The translations under genes and the position numbers were made by a program. This document shows positions 1 to 6,151 of a stretch of DNA of 11,967 bases, piece after piece. The notes beneath the pieces are model-generated. The model was not told the DNA's origin. It did no database searches and saw only the letters and a program-made list of their open reading frames with translations. The DNA comes from Patescibacteria group bacterium (GTDB lineage: Bacteria; Patescibacteria; Microgenomatia; Daviesbacterales; UBA10151). The stretch is from NCBI GenBank assembly GCA_023487645.1, contig JAMDBX010000048.1, positions 1-11,967 of the forward strand. The letters are read 5' to 3'. The first letter of the stretch is position 1, and every line of letters begins with the position of its first letter.

Positions 1-8
1 GTTTTCAT
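1..8 (-). CDS. Start of a minus-strand gene cut by the window edge
   Basis: On the minus strand an ATG at 8..6 is preceded by AAGGAGGAATTG, a near-perfect Shine-Dalgarno core (GGAGG) with normal spacing. Only ATG AAA and two more bases lie in the window, so the product cannot be named. This is the clearest ribosome binding site in the window. The tRNA behind it reads the opposite way. Confidence concerns only the existence of a start here. Confidence 0.4.
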
Positions 9-221
9 CAATTCCTCCTTTCAGCTCAGATAATGATTTAATTCCAGCAAGTTTGAGTGCCGTTTTAATATACCTGAACCCCTTAATTCTAACTGAAAGG
101 TGTATATGATCCGCTAGCTCACCTACAAACCTGCTTTGTGCTTCGTTTTGTGATATATTATACTTCGCACTCGCAGAACCTTGCCTTTTTGCTTGCGCAA
201 AAACGTAATTCCAAAATGTAT
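9..221. other. Region upstream of the tRNA with no confident gene
   Basis: One minus-strand frame is open from about 267 to the left edge, but it has no ATG start and would have to begin inside the tRNA gene. Its translation (containing RIKGFRYIKTALKLAG) is not a family I can name with confidence. On the minus strand TATAAT occurs near 150-160 without a good -35 partner. It is most likely leader sequence for the minus-strand gene at the edge, or a decayed gene. Confidence 0.4.
14..20 (-). promoter_or_regulatory. Strong Shine-Dalgarno site (AAGGAGG)
   Basis: The plus-strand bases cctcctt at 14-20 read AAGGAGG on the minus strand, five bases before the ATG at 8..6. It contrasts with the other genes here, nearly all of which lack a recognisable Shine-Dalgarno motif. 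Confidence 0.5.
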
Positions 222-292
222 TGCGGGATCGTATAATGGTAGTACGGCACACTCTGGATGTGTCTATCTAGGTTCGAATCCTAGTCCCGCAA
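222..292 (+). tRNA. tRNA-Gln (anticodon CTG)
   Basis: A 71-base cloverleaf can be folded by hand. The acceptor stem pairs TGCGGGA (222-228) with TCCCGCA (285-291) and leaves A292 as discriminator. The D arm is short, with a GTA/TAC stem. The anticodon stem is GCACA/TGTGT around the loop CTCTGGA, which puts CTG at 254-256 and so reads CAG (Gln). The T arm is CTAGG-TTCGAAT-CCTAG. A U1-A72 first pair is typical of bacterial tRNA-Gln and agrees with the anticodon. The 3' CCA is not encoded and must be added after transcription. A T-run (295-299) follows directly and may help end transcription. Confidence 0.93.
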
Positions 293-335
293 CTTTTTAT
301 GGTATCCCCAATGTACGCTGCGTTAGAACTTTTGT

Positions 336-341
336 TATACT
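336..341 (+). promoter_or_regulatory. -10-like box TATACT, possible leaderless start
   Basis: TATACT lies six bases before the ATG at 348, so the expected transcription start falls on or next to the start codon. There is no Shine-Dalgarno motif before this ATG. No good -35 element sits 17-18 bases upstream, so the call rests on the -10 box and its position. Confidence 0.35.
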
Positions 342-347
342 ACCACT

Positions 348-689
348 ATGAATAATGAATCAACTACTCATAGATTTGTGGCAGTATTGAATAAAAAAAT
401 AGAGCCTGGAAAACTAATGAATGCACTAGGCCATATGGCCGTGGGTCTTTCCGAGTTATTTCCTAATAAAGAGTTGCTTAGATTTGATACATACATTGAT
501 AAAGACGGCGGTAAGCACTCAAGTATTTCTGATAATCCATATATTGTCCTATCTGCTGATAATTCAAATCAAATATACATGCTCCGTACTAAGCTGCAGG
601 AGCTTAACATTCTTTTTACAGATTTTCCCAGCACAATGACAATTGGAACATTTGTTGAGCAGAAGCAGAGAACAAGACACCGGAAGTAG
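348..689 (+). CDS. DUF2000 family protein, N-terminal part (gene interrupted by a frameshift)
   Basis: The 113-residue product matches the DUF2000 family as I know it. It opens with RFVAVLNKKIEPGKLMNALG, followed by LLRFDTYIDKDGG, ISDNPYIVLSADNSNQ and FPSTMTIGTFVEQKQRT. DUF2000 proteins are usually about 140 residues and end in a YYGICLFG...LTRKFSLWR-like tail. That tail is missing in this frame: after QRT the frame reads RHRK and stops at 687-689. The tail is found one frame over, at 674-772. The family is thought to share the peptidyl-tRNA hydrolase II-like fold, but no reaction is established, so no function is claimed. The gene sits 55 bases after tRNA-Gln, has no Shine-Dalgarno site, and may be translated from a leaderless transcript. 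Confidence 0.8.
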   Translation: MNNESTTHRFVAVLNKKIEPGKLMNALGHMAVGLSELFPNKELLRFDTYIDKDGGKHSSISDNPYIVLSADNSNQIYMLRTKLQELNILFTDFPSTMTIGTFVEQKQRTRHRK

Positions 690-772
690 AATTAGAGTAT
701 TATGGTATTTGTTTCTTTGGAGAAAATAATCAACTCAGAGAATTAACCAAAAAGTTTTCTCTTTGGAAATAA
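674..772 (+). pseudogene. Out-of-frame C-terminal segment of the DUF2000 gene
   Basis: Reading from 674 in the -1 frame gives KTPEVELEYYGICFFGEN, then NQLRELTKKFSLWK and a TAA at 770-772. This is the expected DUF2000 C-terminus. Joining it after QRT at 672-674 would restore a protein of about 141 residues, the family's normal length. Adding one A near 674 (ACA AGA to ACA AAG A) puts the two parts in one frame. No canonical -1 slippery heptamer (X XXY YYZ) is visible, so a one-base deletion or an assembly error is more likely than programmed frameshifting. The TAA is followed directly by the ATG of the next gene at 773. Confidence 0.8.
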
Positions 773-1042
773 ATGAAAAATCGAAGAATAATTGTTTTAT
801 TATCTTTGGCAGCGATCCTATTTTCGGTTCTCTTAATATATCAAATGACTGTTTTAAGAAAAGCTCATTCTACGCTTGAAAGCTATGCTATTTTCAGGGG
901 GTGTAACCGTTTAATTGCTAGAAATGAAAATTATGCTATTTGCAAAACGGATTCTGACCAAGTAATAAAAATTGTTAAATTTAGAAATAAATGGTATTTA
1001 GACGGCGATCTGCCGAAATGTTTGCTTAATTTTTGTTTTTGA
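773..1042 (+). CDS. Small single-pass membrane protein, unknown function
   Basis: The 89-residue product has a basic start (MKNRR) and one hydrophobic helix at about residues 5-24, then a hydrophilic tail that would lie outside the cell. The tail holds four cysteines (residues 44, 57, 83, 88) and a segment IVKFRNKWYLDGDLP that looks like a small beta-rich domain. I do not recognise a named family. The ATG directly follows the TAA of the DUF2000 reading (TAA|ATG at 770-775), so translation is probably coupled to that gene. There is only a weak GGAA before the start. The gene ends three bases from the convergent topoisomerase stop, leaving no room for a separate terminator. Confidence 0.65.
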   Translation: MKNRRIIVLLSLAAILFSVLLIYQMTVLRKAHSTLESYAIFRGCNRLIARNENYAICKTDSDQVIKIVKFRNKWYLDGDLPKCLLNFCF

Positions 1043-1045
1043 TTT

Positions 1046-2092
1046 TTAAGAATACTTGCGAAGTAGGGTAAGGGTGGCAAATTCATTACGGCCAATCTCC
1101 GCTTTTTCTCGGCTGTAATTTATATAAATATTTTTAAAGTGGGGAATTAGTTTATTTTCCTGATAAGTTTTTATGACGATTGGGTGAATATAGTAGTTGC
1201 GGCAAACTGAGGCAGTGTTATGAAGATGCTGAGAGACTTTTTTTACTGCATAGGCAATGTTTCTTTTCCCGTCAACTGGTGTTTGAAAAGGTCCAATCTC
1301 ACAAAGAGTGGTAGCGCAAAGAGTAGTTCCTCCCCATGTCCGGAAATCTTTAGCAGATACATCTTCTCCGGTTAAATCTTTTAAGTAATTATTTACATCA
1401 ACAGAATCGATGGTGTGTCGTTCGCCGGTATCATCCAAGTATTTAAATATTTCATAGCCAGGCAGTTCAATGCATTCTTTAATCAATTTAGCTATCCGGG
1501 GATGAGAGACGCTGACTGATTGTTGTACCCCGCTTTTTCCCCGAAATTCAAATTTTACTTTTTTCCCACGGACTTTAACATGTCGATTGCGAAGAGTAGT
1601 TAAGCCAAAAGAATTATTTTCTTCTGCATATTCAATATTGCCGATTCTGATAAAGGTATGCTCCAAAAGCCAAACAACAGTTGCGATGATCCTGTTGCGT
1701 TCAAGTTCTTCAAGCATCATGTCTCTGGAAACTTTTTTACGAATTTCCGGTAAAATTTCCCCGAAAAAAACCATTTTATTGAATTTATTTTCCTGGGAAA
1801 TTTTTAACCACTCGGGATGATAAATATATTGTTTTCTTCCTTTTTCATCAAAACCAACAGCCTGTAAATATCCGGAAGGAGACGGGCAAATCCAGACATT
1901 TGACCAGGCAGGAGGAATGGCTAAATCTTCTATGCGGTTTAAAATTATCTCGCTGGTGATATTTTTTCCGTCAGTATCAAAATATTTAAACGATATATTA
2001 TTTCTTTTTCTTGTTATACCGGCGGCGTTATCGCTAATATAGCGCAAATCTGCCTTTTTTAAAGCTTTAGCAAGCTGTGGATCGATAGGCAT
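1046..2092 (-). CDS. DNA topoisomerase IB
   Basis: This 348-residue protein is a bacterial type IB topoisomerase, which relaxes supercoiled DNA by cutting and resealing one strand through a 3'-phosphotyrosine link, without ATP. The N-terminal domain (about 20-100) carries the family signature: LNRIEDLAIPPAWSNVWICP (51-70), then GYLQAVGFDEKGRKQYIYHP. The catalytic domain (about 100-345) shows the residues expected for the reaction: R149 in FIRIGN, K186 in RGKSG, R251 in DFRTWGGT, and Y301 in SVCRNYYIHP as probable nucleophile. Length is normal for the family (about 330-380). The ATG is 52 bases from the stop of the anti-sigma-like gene on the same strand, so it could be read from that transcript. 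No Shine-Dalgarno motif is visible, and no clear promoter lies in the gap. Confidence 0.95.
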   Translation of the reverse strand: MPIDPQLAKALKKADLRYISDNAAGITRKRNNISFKYFDTDGKNITSEIILNRIEDLAIPPAWSNVWICPSPSGYLQAVGFDEKGRKQYIYHPEWLKISQENKFNKMVFFGEILPEIRKKVSRDMMLEELERNRIIATVVWLLEHTFIRIGNIEYAEENNSFGLTTLRNRHVKVRGKKVKFEFRGKSGVQQSVSVSHPRIAKLIKECIELPGYEIFKYLDDTGERHTIDSVDVNNYLKDLTGEDVSAKDFRTWGGTTLCATTLCEIGPFQTPVDGKRNIAYAVKKVSQHLHNTASVCRNYYIHPIVIKTYQENKLIPHFKNIYINYSREKAEIGRNEFATLTLLRKYS

Positions 2093-2144
2093 TTATAAAA
2101 CAATAGTAAACGATTAAATGCTAATTGTATATAGTTTTAGTAGA

Positions 2145-2717
2145 TTATTCTTTTTTTGACTGACCTTTTTTTTGCTGATCTTTCTTAATTTCTCCTTCAA
2201 TTTTCTTATCTTCATTGATAATTTCCGGCAGTTTGCTGGAAAATGCCGGTTCTTTTTTGGCTTCCTCTGTAAACTTTTTATCCTGATCTTTGAGGGTTTG
2301 TTTAAGTTTTTGCTGATCCTGTGATTTTTCTTGAACTTCTTTTTTAGCGTCATTTACAGTTTGCTGGTAATGTTTAATAGCATCTTCCAGTCTGCCTGAA
2401 TCACTACTGACTTTGATAATATCTTCAGCTCTTTTTTGTACCTTAAGTTCAGGATTACGGGCGACAGCCGCTATTGTATTATCAGTCAGAATTTTCAGAG
2501 GATAGAGATGGTCGCCGGGTTTAGCTGCTTGAGCTACTCCAACTAAAGTTGCAGAGAAAAGAAAAATTCCCACCACTGCAGTGATTAAAGATGAAGGAAT
2601 ATAGGGGCGTGAAGAGTCTTGCTTTCCCAGTTTGGTTTCAATTTGATCCCATCTCTCCAAATTATCCGGTTGGGGACAGCTAATATATATTTCCCTGAAT
2701 TTATCTATTTCATTCAT
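2145..2717 (-). CDS. DUF5667-like single-pass membrane protein, probable anti-sigma factor
   Basis: This is a 190-residue protein. Residues 1-40 are hydrophilic and probably cytoplasmic. A TM helix runs at about 43-64. It is followed by AAKPGDHLYPLKILTDN, the pattern at the start of DUF5667 domains that often sit on proteins encoded next to ECF sigma factors. Residues 90-190 are very rich in Lys, Glu and Gln and look helical or coiled-coil, in the extracytoplasmic part if the topology is right. The start overlaps the stop of the sigma factor gene by ATGA (2714-2717), which implies translational coupling and a fixed ratio. It has no HxxxCxxC zinc-anti-sigma motif and only one Cys (14), so the anti-sigma role rests on context and topology, not on a catalytic or binding motif. 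Confidence 0.72.
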   Translation of the reverse strand: MNEIDKFREIYISCPQPDNLERWDQIETKLGKQDSSRPYIPSSLITAVVGIFLFSATLVGVAQAAKPGDHLYPLKILTDNTIAAVARNPELKVQKRAEDIIKVSSDSGRLEDAIKHYQQTVNDAKKEVQEKSQDQQKLKQTLKDQDKKFTEEAKKEPAFSSKLPEIINEDKKIEGEIKKDQQKKGQSKKE

Positions 2718-3247
2718 ATTTTTTGCTCTAAAATATCTTTTAATTTTTTTAACACCCGGTGAGCCTTAACCCTTAAAGCTCCTTCGCGGGTATTCAAAAT
2801 TTTAGCAATTTCGGCAAAAGATAATTCTTCAAAAAAACGCAAAATCATTAGTTGCTTTTCTTCCTCCTTAAGGGCAGATAAAGCAAGCTGGACTTCCCGG
2901 ATTTTCTCCTGGCGGTCCAGATTTCCATCTGCAGTATCACTTGCCTCAACATTTTTTGCTTGTTCCAAAGGTAGCTCTTTTTTCTTTCTGGATAAATCAA
3001 TGATACAGTTTCGGGCAATTCTAAATAGATAGGCCTGCAGTGATCCGCCCGCAGATAGAGTGATTGATGACAAGCTTTTCCAGGCTTTAAGGAAGGTTTC
3101 CTGGCAAATATCTTCAGCTTGGTGGGAATTTCCCAGGTTGAAGTAGCAGTAACGATAAATCCGTTTATTAAATAAGTGGTATATTTTGCCGAAAGCATCC
3201 TTATCTCCCTTTTGGGAATTAGTGAGCAGTTCTTCGAGATTTTCCAT
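2714..3247 (-). CDS. ECF-type RNA polymerase sigma factor
   Basis: The 177-residue protein has the two-domain plan of group 4 (ECF) sigma factors. Region 2 spans about 10-80, with AEDICQETFLKAW at 44-56 and YLFRIARNCIIDLSRKKK at 73-90, the part that melts and reads the -10 element. Region 4 spans about 114-172, with LRFFEELSFAEIAKILNTRE forming the start of the helix-turn-helix that reads the -35 element. A short acidic linker joins them, and there is no region 1 or 3, as usual. The gene precedes and overlaps a probable membrane anti-sigma factor, the standard arrangement for an envelope-signal switch. No Shine-Dalgarno motif precedes the ATG. An ECF-like promoter on its own strand (3276-3301) suggests autoregulation. 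Confidence 0.95.
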   Translation of the reverse strand: MENLEELLTNSQKGDKDAFGKIYHLFNKRIYRYCYFNLGNSHQAEDICQETFLKAWKSLSSITLSAGGSLQAYLFRIARNCIIDLSRKKKELPLEQAKNVEASDTADGNLDRQEKIREVQLALSALKEEEKQLMILRFFEELSFAEIAKILNTREGALRVKAHRVLKKLKDILEQKI

Positions 3248-3275
3248 GAAGTAGGTATTCTACTATATATAGTTA

Positions 3276-3301
3276 AACGTTTGAAAAACTACTTTGTAAC
3301 A
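3276..3301 (-). promoter_or_regulatory. ECF-like promoter toward the sigma factor gene (TGTTAC-N16-CGTT)
   Basis: Read on the minus strand, TGTTAC (3301..3296), 16 bases, then CGTT (3279..3276). ECF promoters commonly have an AAC-type -35 and a CGT-type -10 with this spacing. It would give a leader of about 20 bases before the ATG at 3247. An alternative housekeeping-type pair also fits: TTCAAA-N17-TAGAAT on the same strand. Both are visual matches only. Confidence 0.4.
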
Positions 3302-3320
3302 TTTTTGAAAGTCTTTCGTT
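3295..3320 (+). promoter_or_regulatory. ECF-like promoter toward the secreted protein gene (TGTAAC-N16-CGTT)
   Basis: TGTAAC (3295-3300), 16 bases, then CGTT (3317-3320), followed by the ATG at 3334. The elements resemble the TGAAAC-N16-CGTA/C pattern known for ECF sigma factors such as SigW and SigM. The -35 core overlaps that of the promoter on the other strand (GTAAC/GTTAC), so the two would compete for or share sigma binding. Confidence 0.45.
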
Positions 3321-3333
3321 TTAACTTTTAGAG

Positions 3334-3837
3334 ATGAAAAAACTTTTACCCTTGTTTGCTTTGCTTTTAGTTTTGGGCGCCAGCCCGGTAGCGGCATCAA
3401 AGCCATTTGATAAAGATGACCTGTCCCCGGTGATTACGAGACAACAAGAAGAAGTGGAAGTTGACGAAAAAGAGGATTGCGATCCCGGCGCCGCCTGGAA
3501 AAACCATGGTCAATACGTGTCTTGTGTGGCACATCAAAAACTGGGGGGTGAAGAGGTTTCAGAAGCTGCCAGATTAGAGATTGGTAAGGATGACGATGAT
3601 AAGTCAAGTCCTGCTCCAACACCTATGCCTTCTGTAACCCCAACTCCAATTCCGTCTTCATCTCCGTCTCCGTCCGTTTCTCCTTCCTCATCGCCGTCTG
3701 CAACTCCTTCATCCACCCCTGTTTCTACCCAATCAGCTACTTTAGTTGATACAAAACTGCAGGCAGTTAACAGTGAGATTTCGGCGCTGATCGAAATGCT
3801 CAGCAATGCCCTCAATTCCCTCAAAAGCTTAATTTAA
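3334..3837 (+). CDS. Secreted Pro/Ser-rich protein, unknown function, probable target of the adjacent sigma factor
   Basis: The 167-residue product starts with a clear signal peptide (MKKLLPLFALLLVLGASPVA, cut near VAA|S at 19-21). A small acidic domain with two cysteines follows (C49, C64), including CDPGAAWKNHGQYVSC and LGGEEVSEAARLEIGK. I do not know a function for it, though such segments seem familiar from other CPR-type secreted proteins. Residues 91-135 are a Pro/Ser/Thr linker of the SPSP type seen in wall-spanning or glycosylated proteins. The last 30 residues form a probable amphipathic helix (LQAVNSEISALIEMLSNALN). It has no sortase motif or lipobox. It is transcribed away from the sigma/anti-sigma pair, and a likely role is in the envelope response. 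Confidence 0.75.
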   Translation: MKKLLPLFALLLVLGASPVAASKPFDKDDLSPVITRQQEEVEVDEKEDCDPGAAWKNHGQYVSCVAHQKLGGEEVSEAARLEIGKDDDDKSSPAPTPMPSVTPTPIPSSSPSPSVSPSSSPSATPSSTPVSTQSATLVDTKLQAVNSEISALIEMLSNALNSLKSLI

Positions 3838-3859
3838 AAGTTTTTTTTATCAAACTTTA

Positions 3860-3889
3860 GGCAGCCCCTGCAGGCGTTTTTTTTTGTTT
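3860..3889 (+). terminator. Possible weak intrinsic terminator
   Basis: A short GC-rich stem (GCAG-CCC-CTGC, 3861-3871) is followed by AGGCG and a run of nine T (3877-3885). The stem is only four pairs and is separated from the T-run by a few bases, so it is weak. Its place, between the secreted protein gene and the trehalose operon, is what one would expect for a terminator. Confidence 0.4.
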
Positions 3890-3902
3890 TAATGTAGTAA
3901 AA

Positions 3903-3908
3903 TATACA
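3903..3908 (+). promoter_or_regulatory. -10-like box TATACA before the trehalose operon
   Basis: TATACA ends five bases before the ATG at 3914, with an overlapping TAAAAT at 3898-3903. Upstream is only a T-rich stretch, with no clear TTGACA. No Shine-Dalgarno motif precedes the ATG. The layout matches the possible leaderless start at 348. Confidence 0.3.
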
Positions 3909-3913
3909 GATTA

Positions 3914-6148
3914 ATGAAACAGGTTGCTGTAGCGCTCTTTGTGATAGTAACTATAATTAGTTTAATTGTAATTGCTTTTACAGTTAATCAAGTTGAACAG
4001 GAAGAACAAAGGCTTCAGTCTGATTTACAATACCGTTCAACACTGCTTGTTGAAAGCCTTAAAGAAACAGTTGAACCAAACTTTATTAATAAATCAGAAA
4101 AATATTTACAAAGTGTAGTGGAGAGATTTACTGATAAAAAAAGATTTGCTGGTTTGGGAATCTATGATAATAAAAATCAAGTAATTGCGACTTCTTTTAT
4201 CACCCCTGAAGCAACTTCAGCCGCTGCTCAGATAGTTGCTGATGCCATGGATGCGGATAAGGCAAACGGAGACTTTGAAAAAGTTGGTAATAAAAAGGTT
4301 TATCTTCTGGCGGTACCTTTGCATGATGATAAAAGTGTGGTGGGGGCTCTGATGGTGGTGCAAAATGCCGGATATATTGATGATCGTTTAACCGAAATCT
4401 GGAAAAATAATCTGATTAGACTCCTCATACAGGCATCTTTATTGTCTTTTGCTGTACTCTTGCTAATACGCTGGATTATCTATCAGCCTATCCGGGGATT
4501 GGTTGAAACATTAAAATTAGCAAGAATGGGAAGGGCTGAACAAAATCTTAAAGGTGTAACAAGTTCTTTCTTGTTTAGACCTTTGGTTAAAGAGATTGCT
4601 AAAATAAGAAGCAGTTTAATGGAGGCTAGAATTTCAGCCAGCGAAGAAGCCCGGTTACGTTTAGAGAAATTAGATTCCCCTTGGACGGCGGAAAGGTTAA
4701 AAGAATTCATCAAAGATATTTTAAAGGGAAGAACGATCTTTATGGTATCTAACCGTGAACCTTATATTCACACAAAAAACGGCGGAAAGCTTGAGTTTTA
4801 TTTTCCAGCCAGCGGAATGGCAACAGCTATTGAACCGGTAATGCAGGCTTGCGGCGGAATGTGGATTGCCAGCGGAAGCGGAGATGCTGATAAGTTGGTA
4901 GTTGACCGGCAAAACAAAATTAAAGTTCCGCCGGATGAACCAAAATACACCTTAAAGCGTGTCTGGTTAACTGAGGAGGAAGAGGCGGGTTATTATTACG
5001 GCTTTTCCAATGAGGGATTATGGCCGCTTTGCCATATTGCCCACAACAGGCCGATTTTCCGAAAGGAAGATTGGGAAGAATATAAAAAAGTTAATCAAAA
5101 GTTTGCCGATACAATTCTTTTCGAAATCAAAAACCAGGATAGACCTGTTATTTTGATTCAGGATTTTCATCTGGCTTTAGTTCCCAGAATGGTCAAGGCG
5201 CAAAGACCGGGGGCTGTCGTAGGAATTTTCTGGCATATTCCCTGGCCCAATCCAGAATCTTTTAGTATATGTCCTTGGAAGAAAGAAGTTCTGGATGGTA
5301 TGTTAGGAGCAGATCTTTTGGGATTTCATACTCAGCTTCACTGTAATAACTTTATCGAAACAGTGGGCAGAGAGCTTGAGTCGATGATAGATTTCGAGCG
5401 CTTTACCATTACCAAAAATGGCCATGTTTCCTATATTAAGCCTTTCCCTATTAGTATTTCTTTTCCCAATGGTTTTGATAAAGCAAAAGATGGAATTGAT
5501 AAAGATGAAAAAGAAAAATTGTTAAAGAGTTTAGGAATTAAAACAAAATATATTGGGTTGGGGATTGACCGACTGGATTATACTAAAGGAATACTGGAGC
5601 GATTTAAGGCGATCGAAATTTTTCTTAATAATAATCCCTCTTATCAGGATAATTTTACTTTTATTCAAATTGCTGCCCCAAGTAGGACCAAAGTTAAAAA
5701 ATATCGGGATTTTGCACTTGAAGTAGAAAAGGAAGTGGAAAGAATCAATAACTTATTTAAGGCAAAAGATTGGAAGCCAATAGTGCTATTAGCAAAACAC
5801 CATAGCCACACTGAAATCCAAAAATTTTATAGAACAGCAGATTTTTGTCTAGTAACATCTTTACACGATGGGATGAATCTGGTGGCAAAAGAATATGTGG
5901 CCTCAAGGTTTGATGAAAAAGGAGTTTTGATTTTAAGTCAATATACTGGTGCCTCAAGAGAGCTTAAAGATGCTTTGATTGTGAATCCGTATAATGGAGA
6001 ACAGGCAGCAGGTGCTATAAAAAATGCTTTGGAAATGACACCAAAGGAACAGGTAAAAAGAATGAGGAACATGAGAGAAACAATCAAAAATTATAATGTC
6101 TACCGCTGGTCAGCAGAACTATTGAAAACTATAGTGAATTTAGGATAA
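3914..6148 (+). CDS. otsA: Membrane-anchored trehalose-6-phosphate synthase (GT20) with sensor-like N-terminus
   Basis: This 744-residue protein joins two parts. Residues 1-250 look like a sensor input: TM helix at 4-24, an extracytoplasmic domain at about 25-166 with a Cache/PAS-like strand (GLGIYDNKNQVIATS), TM helix at 167-188, then a HAMP-like segment (QPIRGLVETLKLARMG) and a helical linker. Residues 274-744 are glycosyltransferase family 20, which makes trehalose-6-phosphate from UDP-glucose and glucose-6-phosphate. Visible GT20 residues are R281 (SNRE), G301, W370 (FSNEGLWP), D417 (QDFHL), H441 (HIPWP), R553 and K558 (IDRLDYTKG), D652 (HDGMNLVAKEY) and E660. The usual GGL loop reads SGM here. 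A plain OtsA has about 470 residues. HAMP-linked GT20 proteins of similar length exist in other bacteria as I recall, so the fusion is unusual but probably not unique. The phosphatase gene follows after 3 nt. Confidence 0.9.
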   Translation: MKQVAVALFVIVTIISLIVIAFTVNQVEQEEQRLQSDLQYRSTLLVESLKETVEPNFINKSEKYLQSVVERFTDKKRFAGLGIYDNKNQVIATSFITPEATSAAAQIVADAMDADKANGDFEKVGNKKVYLLAVPLHDDKSVVGALMVVQNAGYIDDRLTEIWKNNLIRLLIQASLLSFAVLLLIRWIIYQPIRGLVETLKLARMGRAEQNLKGVTSSFLFRPLVKEIAKIRSSLMEARISASEEARLRLEKLDSPWTAERLKEFIKDILKGRTIFMVSNREPYIHTKNGGKLEFYFPASGMATAIEPVMQACGGMWIASGSGDADKLVVDRQNKIKVPPDEPKYTLKRVWLTEEEEAGYYYGFSNEGLWPLCHIAHNRPIFRKEDWEEYKKVNQKFADTILFEIKNQDRPVILIQDFHLALVPRMVKAQRPGAVVGIFWHIPWPNPESFSICPWKKEVLDGMLGADLLGFHTQLHCNNFIETVGRELESMIDFERFTITKNGHVSYIKPFPISISFPNGFDKAKDGIDKDEKEKLLKSLGIKTKYIGLGIDRLDYTKGILERFKAIEIFLNNNPSYQDNFTFIQIAAPSRTKVKKYRDFALEVEKEVERINNLFKAKDWKPIVLLAKHHSHTEIQKFYRTADFCLVTSLHDGMNLVAKEYVASRFDEKGVLILSQYTGASRELKDALIVNPYNGEQAAGAIKNALEMTPKEQVKRMRNMRETIKNYNVYRWSAELLKTIVNLG

Positions 6149-6151
6149 GCG

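Noticed and set aside
660..690. Programmed -1 ribosomal frameshift in the DUF2000 gene
   Set aside because: I see no X XXY YYZ slippery heptamer and no obvious downstream pseudoknot. A missing base explains the data more simply.
1587..1820. A 77-codon plus-strand frame inside the topoisomerase gene
   Set aside because: The topoisomerase motifs on the minus strand run through the whole region. This frame has no recognisable features.
2114..2353. A Lys-rich 79-codon minus-strand frame
   Set aside because: It lies inside the anti-sigma-like gene in another frame and only reflects its AAA/GAA-rich tail.
3534..3824. A 96-codon minus-strand frame opposite the secreted protein gene
   Set aside because: Its Gly/Asp/Glu repeats are the mirror of the Pro/Ser/Thr linker codons. 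The plus frame has a signal peptide and a sensible layout, so this is a shadow.
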